The notes under the pieces are model-generated. The model saw nothing but the letters and a program-made list of their open reading frames with translations. It made no database searches and was not told the DNA's origin. Below, in pieces: positions 1 through 9,084 of a stretch of DNA of 37,364 bases (position 1 is its first letter; each line of letters begins with the position of its first letter). The translations under genes and the position numbers were made by a program. The stretch is taken from NCBI GenBank assembly GCA_945874735.1, contig CAMCHI010000012.1, positions 1-37,364 of the forward strand. The letters are read 5' to 3'. This DNA is from an uncultured Arcanobacterium sp. (lineage in GTDB: Bacteria > Actinomycetota > Actinomycetes > Actinomycetales > Actinomycetaceae).

Positions 1-1
1 T

Positions 2-248
2 AACAACCAAGAAAGTACACCACCTGTAATAAATGCTTTTATTGTTTATTTATCGCAATACTTTACAAGGTTTAGGTAATTCTTTATTGCCCACTATTTC
101 TGGTTTTGTGGAATTAGGGGCGCGGGTTTTGACGGCGTGGTTTATTGCTCCGGTTTGGGGTTATGCCGGTATTTTAGTGTGTCACCCGTTAGCCTGGATG
201 GGGGCTTGTGCACTTTTATATTGGGCTTATAGTAGGGAACGTAAATAA
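2..248 (+). pseudogene. MATE-family efflux transporter, 3' remnant (frameshifted, cut by window edge)
   Basis: The last 71 codons (from 33) read as the C-terminal end of a MATE multidrug/Na+ antiporter: FIYRNTLQGLGNSLLPT, then two hydrophobic helices and a basic end (SRERK). Just before codon 33 this frame has two consecutive TAA stops, while the neighbouring frame (bases 2-77) reads NNQESTPPVINAFIVYL, which resembles the segment that normally precedes the RNTLQG helix in MATE proteins. The two halves lie in different frames and about a dozen residues between them appear to be missing. What is seen: the frame change and the stops. What is inferred: a small deletion with frameshift has inactivated the gene. 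A sequencing error is an alternative. The upstream part lies outside the window. Confidence 0.6.
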
Positions 249-294
249 AACTACACATATAAAATAATATGCCACTCTTTTCCGAGGTTATTTT

Positions 295-338
295 CCTTAC
301 AGTTTAGTAAAAAATAAGTAAGGAGGAGTTTTTCTTTC
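295..338 (+). terminator. Weak possible terminator after the MATE remnant
   Basis: CCTTAC (295-300) and GTAAGG (318-323) can pair around a 17-base loop and are followed by a T-rich run (329-337). The stem is short and the loop long, so this is only a possible terminator. The right arm overlaps an AAGGAGGAG string that looks like a ribosome-binding site but has no convincing gene after it. Confidence 0.3.
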
Positions 339-407
339 CCTTGTTATCGTTGTATTTTATCTGGTAAAGCTAGAGTAAATTTTTCTCACATAGTAAGCAC
401 TTATGCG

Positions 408-436
408 TTGGTAATGAAAATGTGGAATGCTATAAG
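408..436 (+). promoter_or_regulatory. Putative promoter of the S8 protease gene
   Basis: TTGGTA (408-413) and TATAAG (431-436) are separated by exactly 17 bases, a plausible sigma70-type -35/-10 pair, placing transcription start about 25 bases before the ATG at 468. The longest open frame begins at a TTG that is itself part of this -35 element, which argues that the real start is the ATG at 468. Confidence 0.5.
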
Positions 437-467
437 TGTTAGTAAAAACCTAGTGAATAGGCACGAC

Positions 468-3400
468 ATGGGAAAAATTAAGAAAATCCTGGCTGGAGCA
501 GTTGCAGTTGCTCTGTTTGCAGGGCTTCCCGGAGCTGCTTATGCAGTACCTGATGCACCTGCTTTGCCTAATACATATGACGCAGCGGAAGGAGTTTCCC
601 CTCACCGCTCTAAGGTATTTGTCACCCTGAAGAAACAACCAAAAGTTCCAGGTGGCAAAGGCGCTAGCCTTACTCAAGTAGAAAACTTAGCCGACTCCTT
701 GGCTGATAAGTATGGTTTAGAGGTAGATCGTACTTTCGGTTACTTAGTGAATGGTTTTTCTGCTTATGTAGACACTGCTGATATTTCCGCGCTAAAGCGG
801 GAAGCAGGAGTAGCTACCGTAGAAAAAGTACGTATGTACTATCCAACCATGCAGTCTGCAGATGATCTTACTCGTTCCTCTCACGCTGCCACTAAGTATG
901 GCCTAGACGGTGAAGGTCTAGTAGTTTCTATTATTGATACTGGTATTGATATTGCGCATCAAGATATGCGCCTAGATGACGGAGTTACCAAGAAGCTAAC
1001 TCCTGCTCCAGGTTTTACCGATAAAGTGCCTTATGGTTACAACTTTGCTGACGAAAACGGAGAGGTAAAAGACCTTACCAGTTCGCATCACGGTATGCAC
1101 GTAGCAGGTATCGTAGCCGCTAATGGTGGAGCTGATGCAGATATTCAGCAAAACTCGCGCATTAACGGTATCGCACCAAACGCCCAGCTTTTAGCAATGA
1201 AAGTGTTCTCCAATGATCCGGCTAAGTCTGCAGGCGCTGCTGGTGACGACATTATCGCTGCTATCGAAGAATCAGTAAAGAAGGGCGCTGACATTATTAA
1301 TATGTCTCTCGGTTCTCCTAACGGACACGATGGACAAGCCTACGGTGAACAGCGCGCAATCGCAGCTGCTCGTGCAGCTGGTGTAGAAGTTATCGTAGCT
1401 GCTGGTAATGAAGGTCAAAACGGCTCGCCAACCGGCACTCCAGATGACGTTCTAGGTTTATGGGACGACTCCACGGTAGGTTCGCCATCTACTGGCACCG
1501 ATGCATGGTCGGTAGCTTCCATTGAAAACTCCACTAAGGCAAATCTGCAAGGTGAAGCTAATGGAAACAACGCTAGTGAGCGTTTCGTATATGATTTACA
1601 GACCGGCTCTAATGATGGTATGCCACATCAGATCGTAGACGGCGGATACGGCACTATCGACGATATGAATAATGCTAACCCTCGCGGTAAGTGGGTACTT
1701 ATTCAGCGTGGTGGCTACCCTGGTCAAGACCCTTTAACTTTCCGTGACAAGTTCTTAAACGCTACCATTGCGGGAGCAACTGGTGTAATCCTCTACAACC
1801 ATGCTAATGGTGGAGATGAAATTCCAGGTATGGCTGGCATTGATAGCTTTGACGTACCAGGTGCCGCTATTGGTCACTCCGATGGTGAGCGAATCAAGGC
1901 TTTAATTCAGGCTGATGCCAACACCACTGTGACTCTACATAAGCGTTATGTGGTTGAAGCTAATCCAGCGTCTTTGAAGCCATCTGAGTTTACCTCTTGG
2001 GGTGCTTCTCCAGAACTTAACTTCAAGCCACAAATTGCTGGTATCGGTGGAAATGTTTACTCCACGGTAAACGATGATTCCTACGGTAATAAGTCCGGTA
2101 CTTCTATGGCAGCTCCACACGTTGCTGGTGTAGCAGCTCTAATGCTGGAAAAGACCACTAAGGACTTCCCTAATAAGAGTCGTGGTGAATTGGTACTACG
2201 CAACCGCATTGCTCTTTCCAATACGGCAATGATTCCAATGGCGAGCGATACCGTACCATTTGCGCCACGTCAGATTGGTGCTGGTCTAGTACAGACTGAA
2301 CCAGCATTAGAAACTCGCGTATTGGCAACGGTAGGTGAAAAACCATATGCAGAACTAAAGGAAGTAAATGGTTCTGAGAGCTTCACCGTTACCCTTACTA
2401 ACGAATCTAACCGCGATATCACTTTTGATACCGGCTCTACTTGTGTGGTAAATGAAACCAATCTAGCTGATGGCAGCCCTACCACCACACTATGTGCTAC
2501 GGGTGATTCCATTTCTGCTTCGGCAGCTAATGTGACCGTTCCAGCTAACGGTACTGCTGAAGTTACCTACACTTTGAATGTAGCTGCTGGAAACCACTGG
2601 GTAGAAGGTTGGGTGAAGTTCGCTTCTACTGATTCTGCACAGCCAACTTTGGTACTTCCATACCTTGGCTTCGCAGGTAACTGGAATGAAGAACCAATCA
2701 TCGACTACCCAGCGTATGATGGTTTCAATCCATCTGTGCTTAATACTGCTCTAGGTACCACTCTTACCACCACTTCGCTTTACACCATGATTAATGATGG
2801 CGAAATGACGCTAGGTGATGGCGAGCAGTACATTTCTCCAAACGATGACGGTTTTGCTGATGCTATTTATGCCAAGTTAGCAATGTTGCGTAATGCTAAG
2901 CGTCTAACCGTTGCTATTGTGGACGAACACGACAATGTGGTACGCGAACTTGGCAAGAATGAAGATGTAAGTCGCTTTACGGTAAAGAATCAGTTGGCAG
3001 AGCGTCCAAATACTTTCCAGGTAGATCTTTCCGATATTACCTTTAATGGCAAGGTTTATGATGCTGCTACTGGCGAATTTGTAAACGTACCAGATGGTGT
3101 TTACTACTACCGTATTCAAGCCCAAATCGCTGATGGATTTGAGCCACAAACTCTCCACTTACCATTTGGTATTGATACGGTTGCTCCTGAGGTAGAAGTA
3201 GTAAGTGTTACTAAGAATGCTGACGGCAACTACGAGCTTAAGGTGCGTGCTACTGACGCCAGCTCTGGTGTAAACGCAGTACAGGGTCGTTTCACTTGGC
3301 CAGCAGTAGTGGCTAGTGATCCTAATGCTCCAGTAGATAATGTTTATACCATCACCGTTAATGGCACGATTGCAGATCGGGTTGGCTATATTGAAGTTTA

Positions 3401-5870
3401 CGCTTCTGATTACGCTACTAACGTGGTACGCAAGACGGTAATGCTTAACAGTGGCGCATTAGTAGTAGAGTCGGAAGAAACTATTACTTCTAGCCCAACC
3501 ATTAACGCTACCGCTACTTCGGATCAGACCGATGAATTACTTGTACAAGACGGTCAGCTAATTCTTACTGGTCGTGCTTCAGAGCAGGTAGCTCAAATCC
3601 GTATCGGTCAGACGGTAGTAGACGTACCACACACTGCAGAACAAGCTAAGGAACTAGGAATTACCGCTCCGGGACGTTTCCGGATTGGTGCTCCAGTAGT
3701 TGAAGGTGAAAACACCGTAGTGGTAGAAGCACTAGATGCTAATGGTGGAGTGGTAACTTCCAAGACTTACACCTTCACTTATGACGGTACTGCACCGGTA
3801 TTTGAGCTTACTAGCCCAACTACTGATCCAGTAACTCCAGAAAATGGCAAGATTGTGGTAGCCGGTAAGGTAACTGATAATCTTTCCCAGATTCGTGAAA
3901 TTACTATTGGCTGGAACCGGATTACGGTAAACGATGACGGTACTTTCCGTGCTGAAGTTGATGTATTCCCTGGTCAGGCATCTATTAGCGTTACCGCATA
4001 TGACGGCGCTTGGAATCGTGCTGTGAAGGTAATAAACATTAATGATCCAAGCGCAGACAAGGCCAACTTGGACTTAAAGGCTAATCTTGGATTCAACCGT
4101 TCCTTCAACGTGATTTCCGCAGATAACCCTGATCTTAGCTATGATTCAGCTACTGATACCTACACCTTCACTTACAGTGGTAAGTTCAACCGTGTACCAG
4201 ACTACTTCGCAGTAGATGGTAAGCAGGTAACGGTAGCGGCAGACGGCAGTTTCTCGGTGCCATTGACGATTAAGCAAGGAATTAGTGGATTCAACCTCAA
4301 GATTGAGGACACTACCTACGCTATCGACACTGGTCTAAAGGTATTCTTTGACGCTGATGCTCCGGGTCTAGATCTCACTGATCCGCAGATTAATGCGGAC
4401 GGCGCGATTTACCTAAAGGAAGCAGGAGATGTTACTTTCGCTGGTTCGGTTTGGGATAACGCATTCGGATATGCTTTGACCCTAAACGGCAACCTAGTAG
4501 AAAACTTCTTGAACACGGACGATCCAACGCACGTGGCCAACAAGCGTGACTTCTCCACTAAGGTACCAGCAAAGGACGGCGATAAGATTCTGCTCGCACT
4601 ATACGATCAGATTGATAACGCTTACCTACAGTTAATCCCAGTAATTGTGGATAACGTAAAGCCAGAAGTAGAGTTTACCGGCGCTACTAACACTGCAGTA
4701 GTAGAACCAAATACCACCATTTCTGCTTTGGTAACTGACGCTAACCTATCATCTGCTGACTTCTACCTAGATGGTACGCAGATTGCTGCTCGTGCGGTGG
4801 AGCTAACTCCGGCAGCCGGTGCAGAATCGCTCACCAAGGGTAATGAAAATGCAATTGATAAGGACGTTGCAGGTAAGCCTACCAACTCCGTAAATAGCCT
4901 AGATACAGTGAGTGCAAATCAGCCAAGTGCTCTAGCAGGTATTGCCGCTCGTGCTGCTGCTGATGCAAATAATGTAGCAAACACTGCTAATGACCCAGCA
5001 CCAGCTGCACCAGCTGCTAATTCAGCTGAAAACCACACGCTATTCACGGTTACTTTGAATAAGCCACTTGAAGAAGGTAACCACGAGTTCACGGTACAAG
5101 CCACCGACAAGGCTGGTAATGTAACCAACTCGGCACTTACTTTCGTGGTGAATAAGCCACCAGTAATTGAAGGGCCAGATACGCTCGAACTCGATCCAGC
5201 TTTAGATGAAGCTGCTCGTGCTCAAGCAATCATTGATGCGCTTACGATTACTGATTCGCATGACGATGGCGATAACAATGCTGATACCAAGGTAACCACG
5301 TCGGTAGATGTGAGTGCACTTCAGGTAGATACTCCGGTAAAGGTGGAGGTAGTTGCACGCGACTCGCATAACGTAACTACTACTAAGGAAATCACCGTTA
5401 CTCTAAAGCATCCGGAGCGTTCGGTATCTAATGACGGTGTAAGCTATACCGCTAATATGCCAGCGGATGTAGAGCTAAAGGTAACCCGCACGGATGTAGA
5501 GGGTGGCCAGAATATCGAAGTATCTGGTGCTCCACTAGCTGATAGTGGCAAGTGGGTGCTGACTGCTGAGAAGCCAGTATCGGCAATCTACTTCACCGAT
5601 ATTTCGGGTACTAAGGTGAAGATTAACTTCCGCTTAACAGATAAGGGATACGAGTTCACTGCTCCTTCTGAGGGCACGATTGAGCTAGTTTACCTAGTTA
5701 AGCCACAGCTAATCTCTCCTACCACCGGAATTGTTACCCCACCAAGTGGTGCATTCACTAAGAAGGGACTAGCAGCCACCGGTGCTACTTTAGGCGGATT
5801 CTTCGCTCTCAGCTTCGGACTAATCGCAGCTGGTACGGTATTAGAACGCCGTCGCCGGACGCAACAGTAA
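468..5870 (+). CDS. Large secreted subtilisin-like (S8) serine protease, LAATG cell-wall anchored
   Basis: About 1800 residues from the ATG at 468, chosen because it gives a clean signal peptide (GKIKK, hydrophobic core, AYA cleavage) just after a likely promoter; the frame stays open upstream to a TTG at 408. Order of domains: signal peptide (1-27), inhibitor-I9-like propeptide (about 50-120), S8 catalytic domain with Asp157 (IIDTGID), His208 (HGMHVAG), oxyanion Asn314 (AAGNEG) and Ser546 (GTSMAAPH), a PA-type insert (about 371-478), an Fn3-like domain, then a long tail of Ig-like beta modules, an Ala/Pro/Asn-rich insert near 1480-1520, and a sorting signal LAATG (1768-1772), hydrophobic stretch and RRRR tail. 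This is the architecture of C5a-peptidase/lactocepin-like surface proteases that cleave host or extracellular proteins. LAxTG motifs are typical substrates of class E sortases, and one is encoded at 10224. The substrate is unknown. Confidence 0.93.
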   Translation: MGKIKKILAGAVAVALFAGLPGAAYAVPDAPALPNTYDAAEGVSPHRSKVFVTLKKQPKVPGGKGASLTQVENLADSLADKYGLEVDRTFGYLVNGFSAYVDTADISALKREAGVATVEKVRMYYPTMQSADDLTRSSHAATKYGLDGEGLVVSIIDTGIDIAHQDMRLDDGVTKKLTPAPGFTDKVPYGYNFADENGEVKDLTSSHHGMHVAGIVAANGGADADIQQNSRINGIAPNAQLLAMKVFSNDPAKSAGAAGDDIIAAIEESVKKGADIINMSLGSPNGHDGQAYGEQRAIAAARAAGVEVIVAAGNEGQNGSPTGTPDDVLGLWDDSTVGSPSTGTDAWSVASIENSTKANLQGEANGNNASERFVYDLQTGSNDGMPHQIVDGGYGTIDDMNNANPRGKWVLIQRGGYPGQDPLTFRDKFLNATIAGATGVILYNHANGGDEIPGMAGIDSFDVPGAAIGHSDGERIKALIQADANTTVTLHKRYVVEANPASLKPSEFTSWGASPELNFKPQIAGIGGNVYSTVNDDSYGNKSGTSMAAPHVAGVAALMLEKTTKDFPNKSRGELVLRNRIALSNTAMIPMASDTVPFAPRQIGAGLVQTEPALETRVLATVGEKPYAELKEVNGSESFTVTLTNESNRDITFDTGSTCVVNETNLADGSPTTTLCATGDSISASAANVTVPANGTAEVTYTLNVAAGNHWVEGWVKFASTDSAQPTLVLPYLGFAGNWNEEPIIDYPAYDGFNPSVLNTALGTTLTTTSLYTMINDGEMTLGDGEQYISPNDDGFADAIYAKLAMLRNAKRLTVAIVDEHDNVVRELGKNEDVSRFTVKNQLAERPNTFQVDLSDITFNGKVYDAATGEFVNVPDGVYYYRIQAQIADGFEPQTLHLPFGIDTVAPEVEVVSVTKNADGNYELKVRATDASSGVNAVQGRFTWPAVVASDPNAPVDNVYTITVNGTIADRVGYIEVYASDYATNVVRKTVMLNSGALVVESEETITSSPTINATATSDQTDELLVQDGQLILTGRASEQVAQIRIGQTVVDVPHTAEQAKELGITAPGRFRIGAPVVEGENTVVVEALDANGGVVTSKTYTFTYDGTAPVFELTSPTTDPVTPENGKIVVAGKVTDNLSQIREITIGWNRITVNDDGTFRAEVDVFPGQASISVTAYDGAWNRAVKVININDPSADKANLDLKANLGFNRSFNVISADNPDLSYDSATDTYTFTYSGKFNRVPDYFAVDGKQVTVAADGSFSVPLTIKQGISGFNLKIEDTTYAIDTGLKVFFDADAPGLDLTDPQINADGAIYLKEAGDVTFAGSVWDNAFGYALTLNGNLVENFLNTDDPTHVANKRDFSTKVPAKDGDKILLALYDQIDNAYLQLIPVIVDNVKPEVEFTGATNTAVVEPNTTISALVTDANLSSADFYLDGTQIAARAVELTPAAGAESLTKGNENAIDKDVAGKPTNSVNSLDTVSANQPSALAGIAARAAADANNVANTANDPAPAAPAANSAENHTLFTVTLNKPLEEGNHEFTVQATDKAGNVTNSALTFVVNKPPVIEGPDTLELDPALDEAARAQAIIDALTITDSHDDGDNNADTKVTTSVDVSALQVDTPVKVEVVARDSHNVTTTKEITVTLKHPERSVSNDGVSYTANMPADVELKVTRTDVEGGQNIEVSGAPLADSGKWVLTAEKPVSAIYFTDISGTKVKINFRLTDKGYEFTAPSEGTIELVYLVKPQLISPTTGIVTPPSGAFTKKGLAATGATLGGFFALSFGLIAAGTVLERRRRTQQ

Positions 5871-5921
5871 GTAGCAAACACTATTACAGTTAGTTAAATT
5901 CGATAACTAACTAGGTGTAAG

Positions 5922-5957
5922 AAAAGACTCGGGTAGTAATACTGCCCGAGTCTTTTT
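5922..5957 (+). terminator. Strong rho-independent terminator after the S8 protease
   Basis: AAAAGACTCGGG (5922-5933) pairs perfectly with CCCGAGTCTTTT (5945-5956); pairing continues inwards (TAGT with ACTG, one G-U) leaving a three-base loop. The right arm ends in TCTTTTT. It ends transcription only 20 bases before the next gene, which therefore needs its own promoter. Confidence 0.9.
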
Positions 5958-5960
5958 CGT

Positions 5961-5977
5961 TCAGTTAAACTGACATC
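5961..5977 (+). promoter_or_regulatory. Leaderless-type -10 element inside a 13-bp palindrome
   Basis: TCAGTTAAACTGA (5961-5973) is a perfect palindrome around a central A. Within it TAAACT (5966-5971) matches the actinobacterial TANNNT -10 and lies six bases before the ATG at 5978, so transcription would begin at or next to the start codon. There is no Shine-Dalgarno and no recognisable -35, whose place falls in the terminator arm. The palindrome could be an operator. Confidence 0.5.
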
Positions 5978-7201
5978 ATGCGCATTGCTTTAATTTCGGA
6001 TTGTTTTGCTCCCCGCTTAGGAGGAATTGAAGCCCAAGTACAGGATTTAGCTACCCAGTTAGCTAAACACGGACACGATGTGACAGTGGTGACGGCAACC
6101 CCAAGTCTTACCAATACTGGCACTAGCCAAGAAACTCTGCACGGTTTTCAAGTATTACGTTTAGCTCACCCCTTAATGCGCGGTGTACCAATTAATCCGT
6201 TTGCCGGAAAAGCCTTACGACAAGTAATTGCACAAGCTGAAGTGGTGCATATTCATGCCGGAATTATTTCTCCATTTGCGCATCATGCAGCTTTAATTGC
6301 GGCACGCAGTCACACTCCTACTACTCTTACTTGGCATTGCCGTTTACATCATGCTTATTGGTTGTTTCGTCTTTTCCCTTTTATGCAGTGGGTGGCGCGT
6401 AAACAGGTAGCGATGAATACAGTATCTACGGTGATGGCTAAAGAAATTCAGCGTCTTTTTTCGGCTACGCAACCAGTTAGTGTGCTTTATAACGGGATTG
6501 ATTTAGCAGATTGGTTAGATATTGCTAAACAGCGCACTGCGATGGATATGCTTTGGTCAGAGCAGCTAACGCCAGCTCCAGTACCGTCAGCTTCAGCTCC
6601 AGCTCCAACTCCAGTACCGTCAGCTCCCAACTCTCCTCAGCAGACCATTAAAATAGTGGCTTCTCGTCGCTTAGCCCGCCGGAAACGCAACTCAGCTTTA
6701 ATTAAACTAGCAGTACAGGCAGTGCGTAGTGCGGGCATGGAAGGGCAAGTAGAATTTACGATTTTTGGGGACGGCGCAGAGCGTCCTAAGTTAGAACGCC
6801 TAATCGCACAACTAAATGCTCCTTGGGTGAAATTAGCGGGACGGGTAGACCGCGCCCAATTGCGTAATGCTTACCGCAGTGCCGATATTTATTTTTCTAC
6901 TGCTTTGCAAGAATCTTTCGGAATTGCCACTTTGGAAGCTCGTACAGCGGGTATTCCGGTGGTAGCCCCTAGTAATACAGGGGTAGATGATTTTGTGACA
7001 GAGGGTGAAACTGGTTTATTAGGAGCTAATAATCAAGAATTAGTAGAAGCCCTAATACGTTTACTGCAAGATAGGGCTTTGCGTCTACGTTTAGCTAAAA
7101 ATAGTGCTAGCACGCCTCCAGCTCAGGATTGGCAAAACGTATTGCCAGCTACTTTAGCGGAATATGAGCGAGCTATATCTTTAAAACAGCAGGCGCAATA
7201 A
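5978..7201 (+). CDS. GT4-family (GT-B fold) glycosyltransferase
   Basis: 407 residues. The N-terminal half starts MRIALISDCFAPRLGGIEAQV, the standard donor/acceptor fold opening of GT4 enzymes with the Gly-Gly-hE motif; the C-terminal half has the nucleotide-sugar-binding EX7E motif (Glu312 ... Glu320 in ESFGIATLE) and GIPVVAP followed by EGETGLL. Such enzymes transfer a sugar from a nucleotide sugar, often to lipids or wall polymers at the inner membrane face; mannosyltransferases acting on phosphatidylinositol are one actinobacterial group, but the acceptor cannot be read here. Between the two Rossmann halves (about residues 198-222) is an Ala/Pro/Ser/Val-rich linker encoded by an imperfect 33-bp tandem repeat, not usual for the family. 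The gene has a likely leaderless start and is followed after 9 bases by the spermidine-synthase-like gene, probably as one operon. Confidence 0.85.
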   Translation: MRIALISDCFAPRLGGIEAQVQDLATQLAKHGHDVTVVTATPSLTNTGTSQETLHGFQVLRLAHPLMRGVPINPFAGKALRQVIAQAEVVHIHAGIISPFAHHAALIAARSHTPTTLTWHCRLHHAYWLFRLFPFMQWVARKQVAMNTVSTVMAKEIQRLFSATQPVSVLYNGIDLADWLDIAKQRTAMDMLWSEQLTPAPVPSASAPAPTPVPSAPNSPQQTIKIVASRRLARRKRNSALIKLAVQAVRSAGMEGQVEFTIFGDGAERPKLERLIAQLNAPWVKLAGRVDRAQLRNAYRSADIYFSTALQESFGIATLEARTAGIPVVAPSNTGVDDFVTEGETGLLGANNQELVEALIRLLQDRALRLRLAKNSASTPPAQDWQNVLPATLAEYERAISLKQQAQ

Positions 7202-7210
7202 GGAACTAAG

Positions 7211-8089
7211 ATGGCACGTAAAACGAAACTAGCTGAGCTTGTTTCCCTTAATTCAGAGGCAATAAAAGCAGGAACCTTGCTAGAGGGTAGCTATCCGATA
7301 GATACCGGCATTGCTAAATTAATTACAGATGATTACACCCCAAACGGGTGGGTGTTGGAAATTAATGGCATGGAATCGTCCCATATTGTGCTAGATAAGC
7401 CTTTGCAACTCGATTTTGAGTATATGCGCTGGTTTGCGACTTTGCTGGATTACTACACAGAGTCTTATTTAGATGCGGAAAAATTACGTATCACTCATTT
7501 AGGCGGGGGAGCTTGTTCGATGGCTCGTTATTGTTGTGCCCGCTATCCTAAATCCCGTAATACGGTAGTGGAATTAGACGGGAAACTCGCTCAGTATGTA
7601 CGGCAATGGTTTGCTTTGCCGCGTAGTCCGCAACTAAAAATACGAGTAGGGGAAGCACGAGAAGTGACTACTGGGTTTTTGCCGCAATCACGGGACGTAA
7701 TCATACGGGACGTGTTTGCGGGGTTTGTGACCCCGCGTCCGCTCACTACTTTAGAATTCACTGAGATAGTGGCTAGTAAATTAGCTGATAATGGGTTGTA
7801 TTTAGTGAATTCAGGAGATACTAGAGAGTTGAAAGGGGTGCGAGCTGATGCGGCGGCTATTGCGCAAGTATTTCCGTACACTTGCATAATTGCTGATCCA
7901 GCTATGCTGAAAGGACGTCGCAAAGGCAATGTGGTGATTGCCGGTGCTTTTGCGCCGTTGCCATCAGAAAAAGACCCAGCTATGCGCACCTTGATGAAAC
8001 AACTTTTAGGGGGTGCAGTGCCTGCCCACTATAAAGATGATGCTTGGGTGCGCAACTTTGCTCAAGCTGGTATTATGCGCAAAGATTAA
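7211..8089 (+). CDS. Spermidine-synthase-like methyltransferase-fold protein
   Basis: 292 residues, starting at an ATG with AAGGA six bases upstream. The region around residues 95-125 (HLGGGACSMARY, then VVELDGKLAQYVR) is the cofactor-binding GGG motif and acidic strand end of the spermidine synthase/SAM-fold family, followed by IIRDVFAG, where polyamine synthases carry the catalytic Asp in a related position. Actinobacterial proteins of this type are often annotated spermidine synthase, but many lack demonstrated aminopropyltransferase activity. No polyamine gene (speD, speA) lies nearby; it follows the glycosyltransferase closely, so the two are probably co-transcribed. Function beyond the fold is uncertain. 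Confidence 0.75.
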   Translation: MARKTKLAELVSLNSEAIKAGTLLEGSYPIDTGIAKLITDDYTPNGWVLEINGMESSHIVLDKPLQLDFEYMRWFATLLDYYTESYLDAEKLRITHLGGGACSMARYCCARYPKSRNTVVELDGKLAQYVRQWFALPRSPQLKIRVGEAREVTTGFLPQSRDVIIRDVFAGFVTPRPLTTLEFTEIVASKLADNGLYLVNSGDTRELKGVRADAAAIAQVFPYTCIIADPAMLKGRRKGNVVIAGAFAPLPSEKDPAMRTLMKQLLGGAVPAHYKDDAWVRNFAQAGIMRKD

Positions 8090-8107
8090 GCGCTAATCTC
8101 AGCGAGA

Positions 8108-8335
8108 TTAAGCCTCAGCTTTTGTTTCTTCAGCTGGTTCTGCACTGTCAGTGGCGTTATCAGCAGAATCGGCAGATACTGCCACATTCTCCCAGTAGTC
8201 ATCAGCCCAAGGGTCTTCTTTTGGTTCACTGCTTTTCCATAAAGCAACTCCAGTAGCAGTGGCTGCTCCTAGTCCTAATAGAGTCCAAAGCAGTTTACGC
8301 TTTTTCTTAGGTTGAGCCGGATTACGCTTAGACAT
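8108..8335 (-). CDS. Small single-pass membrane protein, unknown function
   Basis: 75 residues with a good Shine-Dalgarno (GGGAGA six bases before ATG). A very basic N-terminus (KRNPAQPKKKRK) is followed by one hydrophobic helix (LLWTLLGLGAATATGVALW) and an acidic tail with the motif DPWADDYWEN and an Ala/Asp/Glu-rich end, so it should sit in the membrane with the N-terminus inside. Small proteins with one helix and a tryptophan-acidic motif (DLW-39 type) occur near gyrA/ppiA in actinobacterial genomes; the similarity is only in style and position. It converges with the gene ending at 8089, only 18 bases away. Confidence 0.65.
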   Translation of the reverse strand: MSKRNPAQPKKKRKLLWTLLGLGAATATGVALWKSSEPKEDPWADDYWENVAVSADSADNATDSAEPAEETKAEA

Positions 8336-8536
8336 AGTGTTCTCCCCGTTTAATAGATACTATTTACTCCTATTCTAGCAGGAGCAATAAACTGGTATGC
8401 TTTTTCTTCCCTCAGCATATTTATAGTTATACTGCCAGTTTTTGCACTGATTTTGATGAGAGTAATGCAGAAAGCAAAAATTAGGAGTAGAAAGTTAGCT
8501 TGCTATCAGCATTTCCATCGGCTTTGCTGAATATGG

Positions 8537-8548
8537 GACAATAAAAGC
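8537..8548 (+). promoter_or_regulatory. Leaderless-type -10 before ppiA
   Basis: GACAAT (8537-8542) lies six bases before the ATG at 8549. No Shine-Dalgarno is present at normal spacing. The spacing matches the other start-proximal -10 elements of this window. The preceding bases (8336-8536) contain no convincing gene. Confidence 0.4.
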
Positions 8549-9070
8549 ATGAAAGCAACTATTAAAACTAATTTTGGCGATATTGCCCTAGAACTATATC
8601 CACAGTATGCTCCAGAAACGGTAGCTAATTTTACGGAACTAGCTAGCGGTAAACGCCAGTGGCAAGACCCGTTCACGGGCGAAACCACCACCCGTCCTCT
8701 CTATGACGGAGTTATTTTCCATCGCGTAATCGACGGCTTTATGATCCAAGGTGGCGATCCTATGGGTTCAGGTATGGGCGGCCCAGGATACGTTTTTGAC
8801 GACGAAATTTCAGCAGAAGTAAACTTCAATGAGCCATATCTATTAGCAATGGCGAATGCTGGCAAGCGGGCAGGCCGCGGTACGAACGGTTCACAGTTCT
8901 TTATCACTGTGGCACCTACCCCTTGGCTACAAGGAAACCATACTATTTTTGGCAAAGTTATTGATGAGGCTTCCAAAGCCGTGGTAGATAAAATTGCTAC
9001 CACTCCAGTAGGGCCTATGGACCGTCCAATTACGGACGTGGTAATCGAAACCATCGAAATCTCTGAATAA
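8549..9070 (+). CDS. ppiA: Peptidyl-prolyl cis-trans isomerase, cyclophilin type
   Basis: 173 residues, no signal peptide, therefore cytoplasmic. Cyclophilin hallmarks in order: an opening TNFGDIALELYP, then FHRVIDGFMIQGGDP (catalytic Arg and the Phe/Gln of the active site), GTNGSQFFIT (substrate-binding motif) and WLQGNHTIFGKV. It assists protein folding by isomerising X-Pro bonds. In many actinobacteria a cyclophilin is found close to the origin beside a rhomboid gene and crgA, as here (rhomboid gene 14 bases downstream). Confidence 0.95.
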   Translation: MKATIKTNFGDIALELYPQYAPETVANFTELASGKRQWQDPFTGETTTRPLYDGVIFHRVIDGFMIQGGDPMGSGMGGPGYVFDDEISAEVNFNEPYLLAMANAGKRAGRGTNGSQFFITVAPTPWLQGNHTIFGKVIDEASKAVVDKIATTPVGPMDRPITDVVIETIEISE

Positions 9071-9084
9071 TAAAGAGCAGAATT

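Noticed and set aside
319-370. AAGGAGGAG string followed by a TTG and an eight-codon frame, possible leader peptide
   Set aside because: The spacing to TTG is too long, the frame is tiny and the string is part of a possible hairpin; the protease gene has its own promoter downstream.
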